Positions 44,796 through 56,715 of a DNA stretch of 64,000 nucleotides are shown here, piece by piece. How positions within the stretch are numbered: position 1 is the stretch's first letter; each line of letters starts with the position of its first letter. Position numbers and translations under genes: made by a program. The DNA is from Xenoacremonium recifei (taxonomy: Eukaryota > Ascomycota > Sordariomycetes > Hypocreales > Nectriaceae), in NCBI GenBank assembly GCA_012184525.1, contig WOFQ01000003.1:868001-932000 (forward strand). The letters are read 5' to 3'. The notes beneath the pieces were generated by a model. The model ran no database searches and was not told the DNA's origin. It saw nothing but the letters and a program-made list of their open reading frames with translations.

Positions 44796-46399
44796 ATGAA
44801 GCCGTCAGCAATTGCAGCGGCCCTCGTGGGCTTCGTGTCGACTGCCCTCGCCAGCGCTGGCGCATCGACCGCCAAGACCTCCAAAGTCATCCTGCCCGCC
44901 GAGTTCAAGCCGCCACAGGTCTTCAAGAACGCCAACCTCGTGCACGTCATCTCCCTAGAGAAGAACTACGTCAAGGAGCAGATCAACGTGCTCATCGAGA
45001 ACACCTCCAAAGAGCCGCAGGACGAATACTACGTGCCCTTCACTGCCGACCAGATAGCCCGGGTGGGTGGCTTCGAAGCCAAGGACCGAAAGGACGCGAG
45101 CGCTGGACCGTTCGACGCCGAGGTTGTTGAGTATGATGCTCTTAGGTGAGTTTAGAATGGAGCTTTACGTTCTGGTTCCAGCGGCCTGACCAAACTGCAA
45201 CAGTGACGTCCAGTACTATCGAATTATCCTCCCCACGCCCCTCAAGGCTGGCGGACAACAGACTCTCGGCATCTCGTATTACTTCCTGCAGGCCTATTCG
45301 CCTCTCCCCGCGTCGATTGCCCAGGACGAGCAGCAATTCCTCACCTACGACTTCTCGGTCTACGCTCCCTCGGCTTACACGACGCTGAAGCAGAAGACGG
45401 AGGTCAAGGCTGCGTCCTCGTCGATCCCCGACTACACCAAGATCCCTGGCAGCGGCGAGACCAAGGCCTTCCCCAGCAAGCAGGGCTCCAAGCTGACGTA
45501 CGGCCCCTTCGAGGAGAAGCCCGCCGGCGCTGTGTCCCCTGCGCAGGTCCGATTCGAGTTCACCAAGCCAGTCACCCACGTCGCCGTGCTGGACCGGGAT
45601 ATTGAGGTCAGCCACTGGGGCGGAAATGTAGCATTCGAGGAACGATACGAGCTGTATAACCGAGGCGCAAACCTCTCGACGCTGTTCAACCGCGTCAAGT
45701 GGGCGCAGTCGCAGTTCTACAACCCCGCCAGCCCTGCCCTTAAGGAGATGCGGGTGCCTCTCCAGGTCGGAAGCGTCGACGCCTACTTTGTCGACGTGAT
45801 TGGAAATGTTTCGACGTCACGATTCAGGAGCAACAAGCGCGAATCGATGCTGGAGCTTAAGCCTCGATACCCCATCTTCGGTGGCTGGAAGTACCCCTTT
45901 ACTATTGGCTGGAACTCGGACGCGGCCAACTTCGTGCGCAAGACTGTCAGCGGTGGCTACGTGCTGAAGGTTCCCTTCATTGAGGGACCCAAGCAGGTTG
46001 AAGGTATTGAGTACCAGCAGGTCAATGTCAAGGTGTTGCTGCCCGAGGGCGCTAGGTAAGTTGGAGAAGTTGGGGGAAGAGTCGGACGATGTAACCCATG
46101 CTAATTGATGGCTTGCCAGCAACGTCAAGCTTCACACGACTATCCCCGAGTCGTCCATCACTGAGACGTCAGTAGACATCCAGAAGACGTACCTCGACAC
46201 GCTCGGGCGTACGGCCGTCACCATCAAGGCGCGGAACCTCGTTGACGAGTTCCGGGACCGCGACCTGGTCATCTCCTACGAGGTGCCGCTCTTGGAGTCG
46301 CTGCGAAAGCCCATTGTCGTTTTCGCGACATTCCTGGGCCTCTATGCTACGGCCTGGGCGGTTGGTAAGGTTCCTACGGGCTTCTCGCCGCAGAAATGA
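44796..46399 (+). CDS. OST1: Oligosaccharyltransferase subunit OST1 (ribophorin I)
   Basis: Subunit of the ER complex that moves the lipid-linked glycan onto Asn-X-Ser/Thr of nascent proteins. Three exons: 44796-45145, 45204-46055 and 46120-46399; 493 aa. A signal peptide (MKPSAIAAALVGFVSTALAS) leads into the lumenal ribophorin I domain (FKNANLVHVISLEKNYVKEQI, ISYYFLQAYSPLP, then DREIEVSHWGGNV-like DRDIEVSHWGGNVAFEE and YPIFGGWKYPFTIGWN). One C-terminal membrane helix (IVVFATFLGLYATAWAVG) ends before a short cytosolic tail. Length matches fungal Ost1. It is the first conserved gene right of the island. Confidence 0.95.
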
Positions 46400-47086
46400 G
46401 GGACTGTTTGGTAGAACTAAGGGGACGAATGCTGTAAAAATGTACCATAGAGGGAGGGATCTTGCGGCCATGGGTTTTCTTTTTGTAGTCTTGGCAGATG
46501 ATAGAGCACCACAGAGCAAAAGCGCCTTTTTTTTAAGATTATTTTTTAGTAATTGCCGTATCTCACGATGCATTGGCAGAGGGGAATGACTCGCCTGGGC
46601 CAAATCCCCCTCGCAAGCGCATGTGGCCAACTCGAGTCTGCGCCCCACCGACGAGACTGATCCGGTGACCTCCAAAGCTGGAGAGAGTTATTAGCGAGAG
46701 CCTGAGCGAGGTCTTTCTCGGTGGAGGAGGGGCTCGTCTCGTCACTCACCTTGACTCAACGGGCCAGACCTGTCCTGCCTGACCTGACGCCTTTGTAATC
46801 ACCATCCGTCCCATCCCAATCCTCTTATCTGGGTGAATTGCACTGGATGAGCAGCGGGATCATGGGCTCTGACTGACAGCCCGGTACTGTTTTTTAGCCC
46901 TCGAATCGGGATTTTGAAGCTAATCAGAGTTTCTGCCACGATACCAGCACTGAGGAGGCAGACCGACCCTGGCTGGACCCCTCAACACCAGAGAGAGATT
47001 CACTCAGTTCGGCCATCCGTGCCAGAACATGAGGGCGTGTCTCGACCCCTCTTGCTCACCCCGGACTTGACGCTTTGCCACAAGAG
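46400..47086. other. Intergenic OST1 / transcription factor
   Basis: 687 bp between same-strand genes. Contains OST1 3' sequence and the promoter of the zinc-cluster gene. Nothing else recognised. Confidence 0.35.
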
Positions 47087-49376
47087 ATGAACGACACCCG
47101 CAAGTCGCGCAACCCGCACATCCGAGCCTGCCTGGGCTGCCAGAAGCGCAAGACGCGATGCTTCCCCAGCAAGCAGGACGCGGGCATCTGCGCCTCATGC
47201 ATGAAGACGGGCGCCGAGTGCGTGTTCGAGGCGCCGCCGCCGCGCACGCCCCTGACGCGCCGCAACCTGGACCTGGCCGAGCGCCGCTGTCTGCAGCTGG
47301 AGGCGCTGCTGCGGTCGCTGCAACCCGGCATCGACATCAACGCCGAGCTGAAGCGTCTGGGCCAGCAGCGCGGCGGCGGCGGCGGAAGTGCCCGGCGCGC
47401 TGACGACGGGTATGTCACGGAGGGCTCGCTGGATGAGGACTTCGAGTGGAACGAGGGGCTGCCGGCGGCCGATCCGCGCGTGCCCAAGTTCACCAGCGAT
47501 GGCATGGGCAGTGTCTCGACCACCACGTCGGGCTATCTGGGCAGCAGCTCGGCGTCGAACATCCTGCAGCGCATCTCGGCCCTGCTGTCGCCCGTGACGC
47601 CGCCCGAGTCGCAGGATGGCCGGCCGACGCCGGGGTCGATCCGCGTGCGGTCCAGCCAGCCGCCGTCGCCGACGCTCAACTCGGGGCTGGCCGCCATTGC
47701 AGAGGTCGGGCGCCTCATTGATGCGTACTTCCTGTTCTACAACTCCAACTACCCGATCCTGCATGAGCGGACCTTCCGCGAGCGGTGGGAGAAGCGGGAT
47801 CGCATCAGCCAGAGCTCCAGTTGGGTGCCCATCTGCTACATGGTGCTGGAGATTGGCCAATGGGTCATGACGGACGAGGAGCATGAGAGTCCGTTTTATA
47901 ACAAGGCGAGGGCTTGGCTGTCGGCTCAGGCTCTTGAGTGCGGCACGCTGGGGGCTGTCCAGGCCTTCCTCTTGATGGTATGTCTGAGAACCAAACCCTT
48001 CGACATGATCACAACTAATGAATGTGCAGGGTAATTATGTGCAGAAACGCGACAGACCCAACACTGGCTTTAACATGATGGGCATTGCGTATCGGATGGC
48101 CATTGGGCTGGGCATGCACCGCGAACTATCGGACCAGAGCCAAGATTGCCTGGCTCTAGAACGAAGGCGGCAGGTCTTCTGGACGTTGTTCTGTTTCGAC
48201 AGCGGACTGAGCATCACAACGGGTCGGCCACTGACCATCGTCGATGCCTTCATAGACGTCCGCCTGCCTCGAAACATTGACGACTCTGTAAGTAGCATCT
48301 ATCATCATCCATCGCCGTTCTCACAGTGCTGACTCTGACAGGACCTCGCTTTGGCCTCTCCCGTCCCCAAGGAGGTCGACTACCCAACTACATACTCAAC
48401 CATCATCGCACACACACACTTGGCCACCGTTGCCAATGAGATCTACACCAAGTTCCTGTCAGCCCAACCTGCCCAGCCTACCCAACTCAGCATGAGCCTG
48501 GAGTCGGCCGTCGCGTTACAGGAGAAACTCCTGCAATGGCAAGCCTCGCTGCCCTCCTACTTCAGCGACGAAAAGGTTCCACGATGGTTTTTGGGCCCGC
48601 GCACCATGGTCATCTGGCGCGCTCGCAACCTAGGCATTCTGCTCTGGCGCAGCAGCCAGCGCTTCCAGATCAACCGTGCGGATAAGGCCGCCGCCGCGCA
48701 GCGGTGTCTAGTCGAGGCTGTCGAGGCCGTCGTCGAGATCACCGACTTCACTAAGACGTACTCGGGCTTGCTGAACACGTGCCTCAACTGGTATGCTACC
48801 TACTTCTTATTCCAGGCGCTGCTGGTGCTCAAGGTACACCACCTGGAGCAGCGGGCAACGCCGTATGTCGGAGCTGCGGATATGGCGGCTGCGAGCTTCG
48901 TGCCGCGCATTACCACGGGAGAGGCCATGGACCGCGGCAAAGAGTGTTTCCGGCGGCTGAGCTCGCCCAAGTCGGCGGCAGGCCGGTGTTTGGAGACATT
49001 GGACCGGATTCACCAGCACATGGAGGAGAATCCGCAACTGCCACTGCTCCGGGACCCTGCTGAGGAGTTTACTACGGTGCCTCCGCCTCCGCTGGAACAG
49101 CAGCAGCAGCAGCTCGAAGATCCTGCTGCACCAGTGTCGGTGCCGTCCGTGGAGACCTCACCCGTCACTTATGATACGAACTTTGATAGCGGCTTTGGCA
49201 ACGGGCTGGAGATGATGCAGTGGACCAACATGGCGAACATGGCGGCGGACCCCTCGCTGCACATGTTGTTGGGAGGGTCGCAGATGGATGACCTGTTCCG
49301 CGGTGTCGAGGGCTTTCCCGGAACGCTGGATCAGGCGGCGTTTGATTATGTGTCGGGAGACTTGTACCGGTTTTGA
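47087..49376 (+). CDS. Zn2Cys6 zinc-cluster transcription factor with fungal_trans domain
   Basis: Nuclear regulator of unknown target genes. Three exons: 47087-47977, 48030-48287 and 48342-49376; 727 aa. The DNA-binding cluster is at residues 15-46: C-x2-C-x6-C-x9-C-x2-C-x6-C, with basic QKRKTR between. A leucine-rich stretch (about 60-85) may dimerise. The middle homology region (fungal-specific transcription factor domain) runs from about 205: IDAYFLFYNSNYPILHERTF, then GIAYRMAIGLGMHREL and ERRRQVFWTLFCFDSGLSITTGRP. A Gln/Pro-rich tail may activate transcription. No pathway can be assigned. ATG 47087 is preferred to an upstream TTG. Confidence 0.9.
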
Positions 49377-49798
49377 TGACGGGGTTTGGCGAGGAAGCTG
49401 GGAGTAATGCGGGTATCTAAAAGGGTTTCGGGAGATCTGTCTCTATCTTGGGTAATGGGAGCGTTGTCTACAGAATTGTTACGAATAAAATGGTAGCCTT
49501 ACTCTCAAGTCATCTGATGCTGGAGCCTTCGATCTAGGTCATGTCCGTGAGGCTTGGCTGGCACCTCAGCCACACCCGGGGCAGCGCTAAGCCCAGAAAT
49601 CTATCCTTGTCGGCTGGCCCTGCGCTGGTGACCAAGAAACCGGGCATGAGACCTGGAGGCGGATGATATAAGACTCTCCCCCCAGGCGTCTTTTCGTATT
49701 CACACTTTTCCCGCAGACTTTGACGATAGAGCCAGAAAATCGCAGTCTTTTCCGAGAACCATCATAACTTTATACATTGCACGCATCAGACAGCAAGC
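49377..49798. other. Intergenic, 3' of transcription factor
   Basis: 422 bp including the leader of the small protein gene. Nothing distinctive. Confidence 0.35.
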
Positions 49799-50002
49799 AT
49801 GTGCTTCCGTCCAGAGCCCCGGACCAAGTACTACTACCACGAGGAAATCATCCCCGCGCGCCGGTACAACGGCCATCACCACCATCACTCGCACTCGCCG
49901 CGCGCAAGCTACACGAGCGTGACGCGCGAGCGGCGGTCATACAGAGAAAGCCCGCGCGCGAGCTACACCGACCGGCCGGTGGTGTATGAGCGGCGGTACT
50001 GA
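49799..50002 (+). CDS. Small His/Arg/Tyr-rich protein, unknown
   Basis: 67 aa, single exon, starting MCFRPEPRTKYYYHEEIIPA. It is strongly basic and has a pentahistidine followed by SH (about 26-32), two SPRASYT repeats (about 33 and 51) and a C-terminal YERRY. No signal peptide or membrane helix. The distinct amino-acid bias, the in-frame regularity and a leader that looks like a promoter-proximal UTR support a real gene. No function recognised. It could bind metal through the His run or nucleic acid through Arg/Tyr motifs, which is speculation. Confidence 0.55.
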   Translation: MCFRPEPRTKYYYHEEIIPARRYNGHHHHHSHSPRASYTSVTRERRSYRESPRASYTDRPVVYERRY

Positions 50003-50925
50003 GCGAGCGATGCGGGAGGCGATCACGACTTGTCACGATAGACGACGGGAAGGACACGAGCAGGGATGATTTGTGCTGGATCTACGAAGAATGATTGATT
50101 ATTCATCTCATGAAGGATTTTAATGTATGGGGCGGAGGAGCACTGTATCTTGTATGACATGCATCGCTCATGGAATGGCGATATCAGACCAGAACAGAGC
50201 AGAGCAGAGCAGCTAGAGTCAAGCCGGCGTTCTCAATCCCACCACCACAGCACAAGACCAAGTAAACCCGCGCACATCAGCTCCCCTTCGCATCCCAATC
50301 CAGCAAGGCCGGCCTCGCGCATCCATCGTCATCCGTCTCGATCCGGGTCGTGGCGGCTCGCAGCTCTTCAAGTGGTGGGGGGCGGGGCTGCTGGACGCGG
50401 GCAGGACATGACATCACCGACCGCCATCGGCGTCATTGCGTCGTGGATTGAAGCACAAGGCTCGCTGCTGGGAATTTGGCATCGTTGTTTGTAGGGTCTG
50501 GGAGACGGCTTATAACCTGCTGATCCCTGCTTCCGGGGCGTGGCATTGCTGCAACCTTTTTATTTTTATTTTTACCATTGTTTTGGATTAAGCCTGTACT
50601 ATTGCGTGGGAGAAACTACGACCCAGACTTACCTTCTTGCTGGAGAGCCGCATATCCCAGCTTCCAATATCAGCTCTTTGTAGGCTTCCCCTCTTACCTC
50701 TTTTTGGTCCGTGTGCAGCGCGCCTTGGCTGCCGCGACTTCCTTTCAAGTTGTTCCAAACTGGCGACTTCATGCTGACCATTGGGAAGGAGCATCACCAC
50801 ATCACATAGCCCGTAGAAGCTTTCCGGAGCTCCCGCCATCATGTAAGTCTTCCTCCTCCACAACAACCACCTCAACACACATCACCGTCTGCGTTTTGTT
50901 CGACTCGTTCGCTCCCATCGCCGCC
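50003..50925. promoter_or_regulatory. Intergenic / PIL1 promoter and leader
   Basis: 923 bp. A T-rich tract (50555-50580) and a pyrimidine-rich leader precede PIL1. An open frame in phase with PIL1 extends upstream of its ATG, but the Kozak-like context at 50926 and family N-terminus favour that start. Confidence 0.4.
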
Positions 50926-51970
50926 ATGGCTCCCTCCTCGAGCTACGACGGCTTCCACCGACACCAGCAACCCTTCACTCCCGTGTACAGGACCGACGGC
51001 GCCGCTAACAGCCCTCCTCCCTACAGGAATCGCGCCCTCTCGATCCGCTCCAACAAGTCGAACCGGCCCTCGGGCGCCGGCAGCGGCGGCAAGCGTGGCT
51101 TCTCGTTCAACTCGCTGCGCGGACAGGTGCAGCCAGAGCTGTCGCGCAAGCTGTATAAGCTGATCAAGTCGGAGAACAACCTCATCTCTTCCCACGAAAG
51201 CGCCGGCCGTGAGCGCGTGTCCATCGCCCAGCAGCTGTCGGAATGGGGCGAGCAGACGGGCGACGACGCCATCAGCGACATCTCGGACAAGGTCGGCGTC
51301 GTGCTCAGCGAGATGGGCGAGCAGGAGGACGGATACGCTCATGCGCTCGACGACTCGCGCGGCGTGCTCAAGACGATCCGCAACACGGAGAAGAGCGTCC
51401 AGCCGAGTAGGGACGGCAAGAGCAAGATTGCCGACGAGATCCAGAAGCTCAAGTTGAAGGAGCCTGAGAGCGCACGCTTGGTCGTCCTCGAGCAGGAGCT
51501 AGTGCGCGCCGAGGCAGAGAACCTGGTTGCTGAGGCTCAGCTGACCAACATCGTGAGCATCCATTGATACCCCTCGAGACCTTTCCCTTGGCTGACCCGA
51601 GAGACAGACCCGTCAGAAGCTCAAGGAGGCATACGCCGCCGAGTTCACCGCCACCATTGAGCGAGCTGAGAAGCAAATCATCCTCGCCAAGCACGGCCGC
51701 CGTCTCCTCGAGCTGCTTGACGATACGCCCGTGGTCCCCGGAGACTCGCGTCCCGTGTACGAGCACGCGGCTCAGGCCCGTCAGATCCTCAACGACTGCG
51801 AGGACGACCTCCGCGACTGGCAGCCTGAGGCGGAGACGTACCGCACCCCCGTCCAGAGCCGCTCACCGAGCCTTAAGGGAAAGGGCAAGGAGGTTGAGGA
51901 GACGCCCGAGGTCAAGTCGCCCAACGGCAACACGGCCCCGACTGCGGTCACTGCTGAGGTTGCCGGTTGA
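50926..51970 (+). CDS. PIL1: Eisosome core protein Pil1/Lsp1
   Basis: BAR-domain protein that coats static furrows (eisosomes) of the plasma membrane and responds to sphingolipid and TORC2 signalling. Two exons: 50926-51552 and 51608-51970; 329 aa. A disordered N-terminus leads to the Pil1 signature KRGFSFNSLRGQVQPELSRKL, followed by helices (LYKLIKSENNLISSHESAGRE, then AQQLSEWGEQTGDDAISDISD) that build the banana-shaped dimer. Exon 2 continues TRQKLKEAYAAEFTATIERAE. The tail is Lys/Glu/Pro-rich. Start chosen at MAPSSSYDG. Pil1 and Lsp1 paralogues cannot be told apart from this alone. Confidence 0.92.
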
Positions 51971-52972
51971 TTGAGAGAATAGATGATCCTGCTGCAGTTG
52001 CGGGCGAGTCAAGTTTTGACAGAGCGTAGCGTTAAAGAGCCTGTATGTAGGTAGTGTGAAGGGTGAGGCGTGCTTGCTGGGAGTCGTTTCTGTATGAGGC
52101 GGGGTGATATGGATTGAGTGCTGGCACCGTTGTCTTTTGTATTATACCTTTGCGCGGTCCGTTTGTTCTTTACCTGAAACGAAGTATGTCTTCTGCCACG
52201 AATACGAATACTCCTGAAATGTATTGTTCACTGAGTTTGTAGAGGGTTTGTCAGTAGGAGGTGTTGATAAGCTGCTTAAGTGCATATCGTGAGGCGGGCC
52301 GTCGGGTTGATGAGCGGTCGGAGAAGCGACGAGCCGTGGTGAGCATCCGCTAAGGCCTGGGGCTGACGACGCTCGATGTCAAGCAAAGTACAAACCGGCT
52401 CCAGACGGGACGCATTGGAATCCAATCGATATGAGGTGATCGGGCTGCGTGGGTCGGACGAAGGCCGATGTGAAAAAAAAGTTGATCTGTTTGCGCCAAG
52501 CAGCGGTGTGGGTGGATATGCGGTGGACGGTCCGTTGGCGTTGGACGGACGGAATGCCTGAAGGGAACGGAGCAAGGATAACAGACGGTGAGGACGGGAA
52601 GGACGAGGACTTGAGAGTGAAGGTGCGTGGATGATGGAACAAGCAGAATTGGGGCGAAGACGGCAGTTGTGATGAAGACACGAGCCTCAAGACCATATCC
52701 AGCTCCCGAGCATGATAGAAGAGAACTCCCCGTGTCCGGCTTAGTGCCGGTAGTGTCGAGACGTCCCCCCTTTCCATTGGATTTCCCTCCCGTCCGTTTT
52801 CCCGCCCAACAACCGCCATCTCAGCTCCTCGACCTCGGCCCTCTGCCCAGCCTGCAGCCGACTCCCGCGGCCACTGATTGAACACCTACGCTTCTGACGA
52901 CCGCCAGCAGCGCTCTATAACAGCGCGGCTTCCCTTCGCCCTGGCCTGCCTGCTCCACCCATCTTCTCATTG
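51971..52972. other. Intergenic PIL1 / pyrophosphatase
   Basis: 1.0 kb with the PIL1 3' UTR and the pyrophosphatase promoter. No supported gene. Confidence 0.4.
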
Positions 52973-54529
52973 ATGCTCCAGCAGCACTCCGGCCGGCTGC
53001 AGCGAGGTCTGCTCCAGCTGCTCCCGCTATCGCACCCGCACCCGCTAGCTGCTGGGACGCTGACGCTCGCCCGCTGTAGAGGTCCAGCTCCAGCGCATGG
53101 CCTGCCCGCCGCCAATCACACCCGAACCCTGGCCACACGCACCGCTACCGCCATGAGTCCAGCAGCAAGGGCCAAGCAGACGCAGACGCAGACGCAGAAT
53201 ACCCCGCCCCCTCCATCTCCATCTCCTTCTTCTCCTCCTCCTTCTTCTTCTTCCCTCAAGACGTCGTCGCCTCTCGTCTCCAACACAATCTCCTCCAGCC
53301 GCACCGCGCAAATCGCCGCCCACCTTCGCGCCTACTCGACCACCTCGTCGTCGTCGCCCGCAATGGCCTCCCCTTACTCCGTCCGCAAGGTTGCGGCCCC
53401 CAACACCCTCGAGCACCGCGTGTACATCGAGAAGGATGGCGTGCCCGTCTCGCCCTTCCACGATATCCCCCTGTACGCCAACCAGGAGCAGACCATCCTG
53501 AACATGGTCGTCGAGATCCCTCGATGGACCAATGCCAAGCTTGAGGTGTGTTTGCTTCCTTGCTCTTGACTCGAGCGGAGCTGAGTCTGTTGAATTTTCA
53601 ATCGTCTCCTCCCTTGGTCTTAGTCTTCCCTCAGACCGACACTTGCTGACAACCACCGTAGATCTCCAAGGAGGAGCTTCTCAACCCCATCAAGCAGGAC
53701 ATCAAGAAGGGCAAGCTTCGATATGTCCGCAACTGCTTCCCCCACAAGGGCTACCTGTGGAACTACGGCGCCTTCCCCCAGGTACGTTGCCGCCGTTGGC
53801 TTCCTCCTCTCACACCACGTGCGCACCCCCGATCGCTGACCACATGTCTCTCCAGACCTGGGAGGACCCCAACGCCATCCACCCCGAGACCAAGGCCAAG
53901 GGTGACAACGACCCGCTCGACGTCTGCGAGATCGGTGAGCTCGTTGGCTACACCGGCCAGGTGAAGCAGGTCAAGGTCCTCGGCGTCATGGCCCTCCTCG
54001 ACGAGGAGGAGACCGACTGGAAGGTCATTGTCATCGATGTCAACGACCCTCTGGCTGCCAAGCTCAACGACGTCGAGGACGTCGAGCGCCACCTGCCTGG
54101 TCTGCTTCGGGCCACCAACGAGTGGTTCCGTATCTACAAGATCCCTGACGGCAAGCCCGAGAACCAGTTCGCCTTCACTGGCGAGTGCAAGAACAAGAGG
54201 TGAGCTGAATGAGTCTCCGTTGATTGAAACAGCCCACTAACGCCTCCCGCTTTAGCTACGCTATGGATGTCGTCCGTGAGTGTGCCGAGGCCTGGGAACG
54301 CCTCATCACTGGCAAGACCCCCGCTGGTGGTGTCTCTACGTAAGTCACAATTCTGGTCTCAGATGATCTTCCTCTGACAATATGCAGCACCAACGTCACC
54401 GTCTCCCAGTCTCCTTCCCGCGTCGGTGCCGACCAGCTCCCTCCTCTGCCTCCCCACCAGGAGATCCCCGCCGAGAAGATCGACGCTTCTATCGACAAGT
54501 GGTTCTTCATCAGCGGTGCTTCCGCCTAA
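52973..54529 (+). CDS. IPP1: Inorganic pyrophosphatase (cytosolic form from 53363; possible long mitochondrial form)
   Basis: Hydrolyses pyrophosphate, pulling biosynthetic reactions forward. Core exons: 53363-53545, 53662-53781, 53856-54199, 54256-54339 and 54388-54529; 290 aa, the family's size. Active-site landmarks: YEIP-like VVEIPRW, RYVRNCFPHKGYLWNYGAFPQ, and GDNDPLDVCEIG with the metal-binding Asp set. The first exon is open upstream to ATG 52973, adding 130 residues rich in Arg, Ser, Thr and Pro with no acidic residue. They end HLRAYSTTSSS, resembling a matrix-protease site. So one gene may encode both cytosolic and mitochondrial enzymes. Which start dominates cannot be read from sequence. 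Confidence 0.9.
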
Positions 54530-54775
54530 GTGTTCGAAATATGAGCGGTCTGGGTCTATTGGAAACGATGATGGTATAACCCCCTGCGCAACAAAAGTAG
54601 GCATCAAAAATTTCCAGGACAATATACAAAAGTTGTCAATTCCCGTAAATATCGTACAGTTCTTGTACAGAGACGTCTCGCTGCTCGTCCCGTGCCAATG
54701 TCGTAGCTCTAATTCTTCGCTTCCTCCAAACGCCGTCGATGCATGGTATAGATACAAGATATAATTCGATTCTCC

Positions 54776-55146
54776 TTAATCTGTGAGGTCCGCGGCTTTT
54801 TGTAGTTGGCGCGAGTGCCGGTCGACCTCCTCCACGAGACCCTTGATGTTGGTCTTTTCGCAGTTGAAGTTCAGCTCCTTTCCATCCTCTGCAAATCTGT
54901 CAGCTCCAATTGCAGCCCAAAAATAGCCCCCAAGCTATTTCCTTTCTTCGGTGGAAATCACATACTAAATTTCACTCGCAGCGAGCTCGGCTCGGTCGCA
55001 TTCCGGGGCAGTAGGCTCGTGGTAATGGCCACGCCGTTCGCGCGCGCATTGGGCGGTAGGAAGGTGAGGAACAGACGCGCGGGCTTCGCGCAGGGCGAGA
55101 AGGGGTTGAACCGGGCCGAGACCTCGGTCATGAATTTGGTGATCAT
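54776..55146 (-). CDS. MRPL44: Mitochondrial ribosomal protein mL53 (Mrpl44-like)
   Basis: Small protein of the mitochondrial large ribosomal subunit. Two exons: 55146-54966 and 54888-54776; 97 aa. It starts MITKFMTEVSARFNPFSPCAK and contains RLFLTFLPPNARANG, then KFKDGKELNF across the intron (A|AG splice in a Lys codon) and NIKGLVEEVDRHSRQL. Length and the thioredoxin-like L51/S25-type arrangement fit mL53. Divergent from SEC20 with only 205 bp between starts. Identification rests on short similarity, so a different small mitochondrial protein is possible. Confidence 0.72.
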
Positions 55147-55351
55147 CGTGGCGAGCGGGCGTCGTCGATTGGAGATGCGCTGGTAGACTGCTGCGGCTCA
55201 CACGATGTTGGAAATTTCGAGGTTTGCCGGCCGGCTGTGATAGATGCATATGCGCGTAACGGGGCTTTGCGGGTCGGGGGTGTCATGATGCCAGCAGCTC
55301 CCTTGCTCATGTCTACGTAAACTACCTATAAGTGTAAAGACTTGTCGGATC

Positions 55352-56518
55352 ATGTCATCGTTCGAGGGCCTTCAGGAACGGCTCGCTGCGCTGCAGGACT
55401 CGACGGTGCAGCTGCGCGGCCTGATCGAACAGGTCGTTGAGGAGCCGGAGCTTGCGGGCGAGATTTCACAGCTGTTGAAGGATGGCAAGGACGAGCTACG
55501 GGCGTTGAAGCAGGAGATTGGCTACGTGGACGTTGAGAGGCATGAGCGGGAGCGGTTGGGCGAGGGGTTGCAGGCGCTGGATGCGCAGTTGACTTCGTAT
55601 GTGGGAGTGTCTTCGTGGGAGATTAGAGACCGCTAACAGACTTGTAGATGTCGAAAGGCCTTCCGGGAAGCTCGAGTTGCTGCGACTATCACGCAGTCTA
55701 CAGCCGAACGTCTTGACCACGAACGTCTTCTCGATTGCCTCGCCCCCTCCGAATCAGCACCCGACGCACTATCACCACCACAACCACAACGACACTCCCA
55801 CGCCCCCATAACAAGCTCCCTCTCCGCCAACGACCAAGCCACCGTCGGCGCCAGCACAACCGTGACCGCCGCCCTCCGCCGCACGCACGACCTCATCGCC
55901 GCAGAACTACAGCGCAGCGAATACGCACACGACATGCTAACCGAATCGTCTGCCGCGCTGCGCTCCCTCGACGAGAGCTACTCGTCGCTGGACGGCATGC
56001 TGGCGTCGTCGCGCGACCTGCTGGGCACGCTGCTGCGCTCGCAGAAGAGCGATACGTGGTACTTGCAGACGGCGCTGTATACGCTGCTGGTGACGGGGGC
56101 GTGGCTTGTGTTTCGGCGGTGGTTGTATGGGCCGTTGTGGTGGGTGGCGTGGTTGCCGTTGAGGATGATGTTTGGGGTTGGTGTGAGGACTGGGAGCGCG
56201 GTGATGAAGGGGAGGGGTGAGAGTGGGAGGATGGAGGTTGGTGGTGATGGGGGGAGGGTGTCGGTTGAGGGCTTGCCAGATGAATCTCTGCCGACGGCAA
56301 AGGTTGGGCAAGAAGCTGTCCCTGAGAAGGGCGATCCGGATTCCATGGTGGAACAGGTTGCGAAGATTGTGGACAAGGTTAACGAGGCGGATGATCTGGG
56401 CCAGATACCGGCTGACATTGAGCAAGATGCGGAAGCAGAGCCGGCAAGGAACACCAAGAAGAGGATGATGGAGGAGCCAGCGGTTGTGGGAGATTCAAGA
56501 CCCAGAGACGAGCTATGA
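55352..56518 (+). CDS. SEC20: SNARE protein Sec20
   Basis: Qb-SNARE of the ER that accepts Golgi-derived COPI vesicles with Ufe1, Use1 and Sec22. Two exons: 55352-55596 and 55648-56518; 371 aa. An N-terminal coiled coil (FEGLQERLAALQDSTVQLRGL) is followed by the SNARE-like segment RRTHDLIAAELQRSEYAHDML and ESYSSLDGMLASSRDLLGTLL, then a hydrophobic helix (WYLQTALYTLLVTGAWLVF, about 205-225). The lumenal tail ends RDEL, an H/KDEL-type retrieval signal as in yeast Sec20 (HDEL). This terminal signal is the strongest support for both identity and reading frame. Confidence 0.9.
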
Positions 56519-56715
56519 ACATGTGTTTTGCAAAACCAATATAGAGATACCACCCAAAATCCAATGTCACGATACTTCAAACCACCAACTTTTCCAGCAT
56601 GGACGTGTAGATATAGATATATTGCCCATACATTGAGAACGCTAATCCCAAACATTAAAGCATCAAACGCCTCCGAGAACTTCATCTTGCTAGCAAATGT
56701 TTTGCTTCGCCGTTC

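Noticed and set aside
47195..47884. 229-codon minus-strand frame over the zinc-cluster gene
   Set aside because: Ala/Arg/Gln-rich antisense shadow of exon 1.
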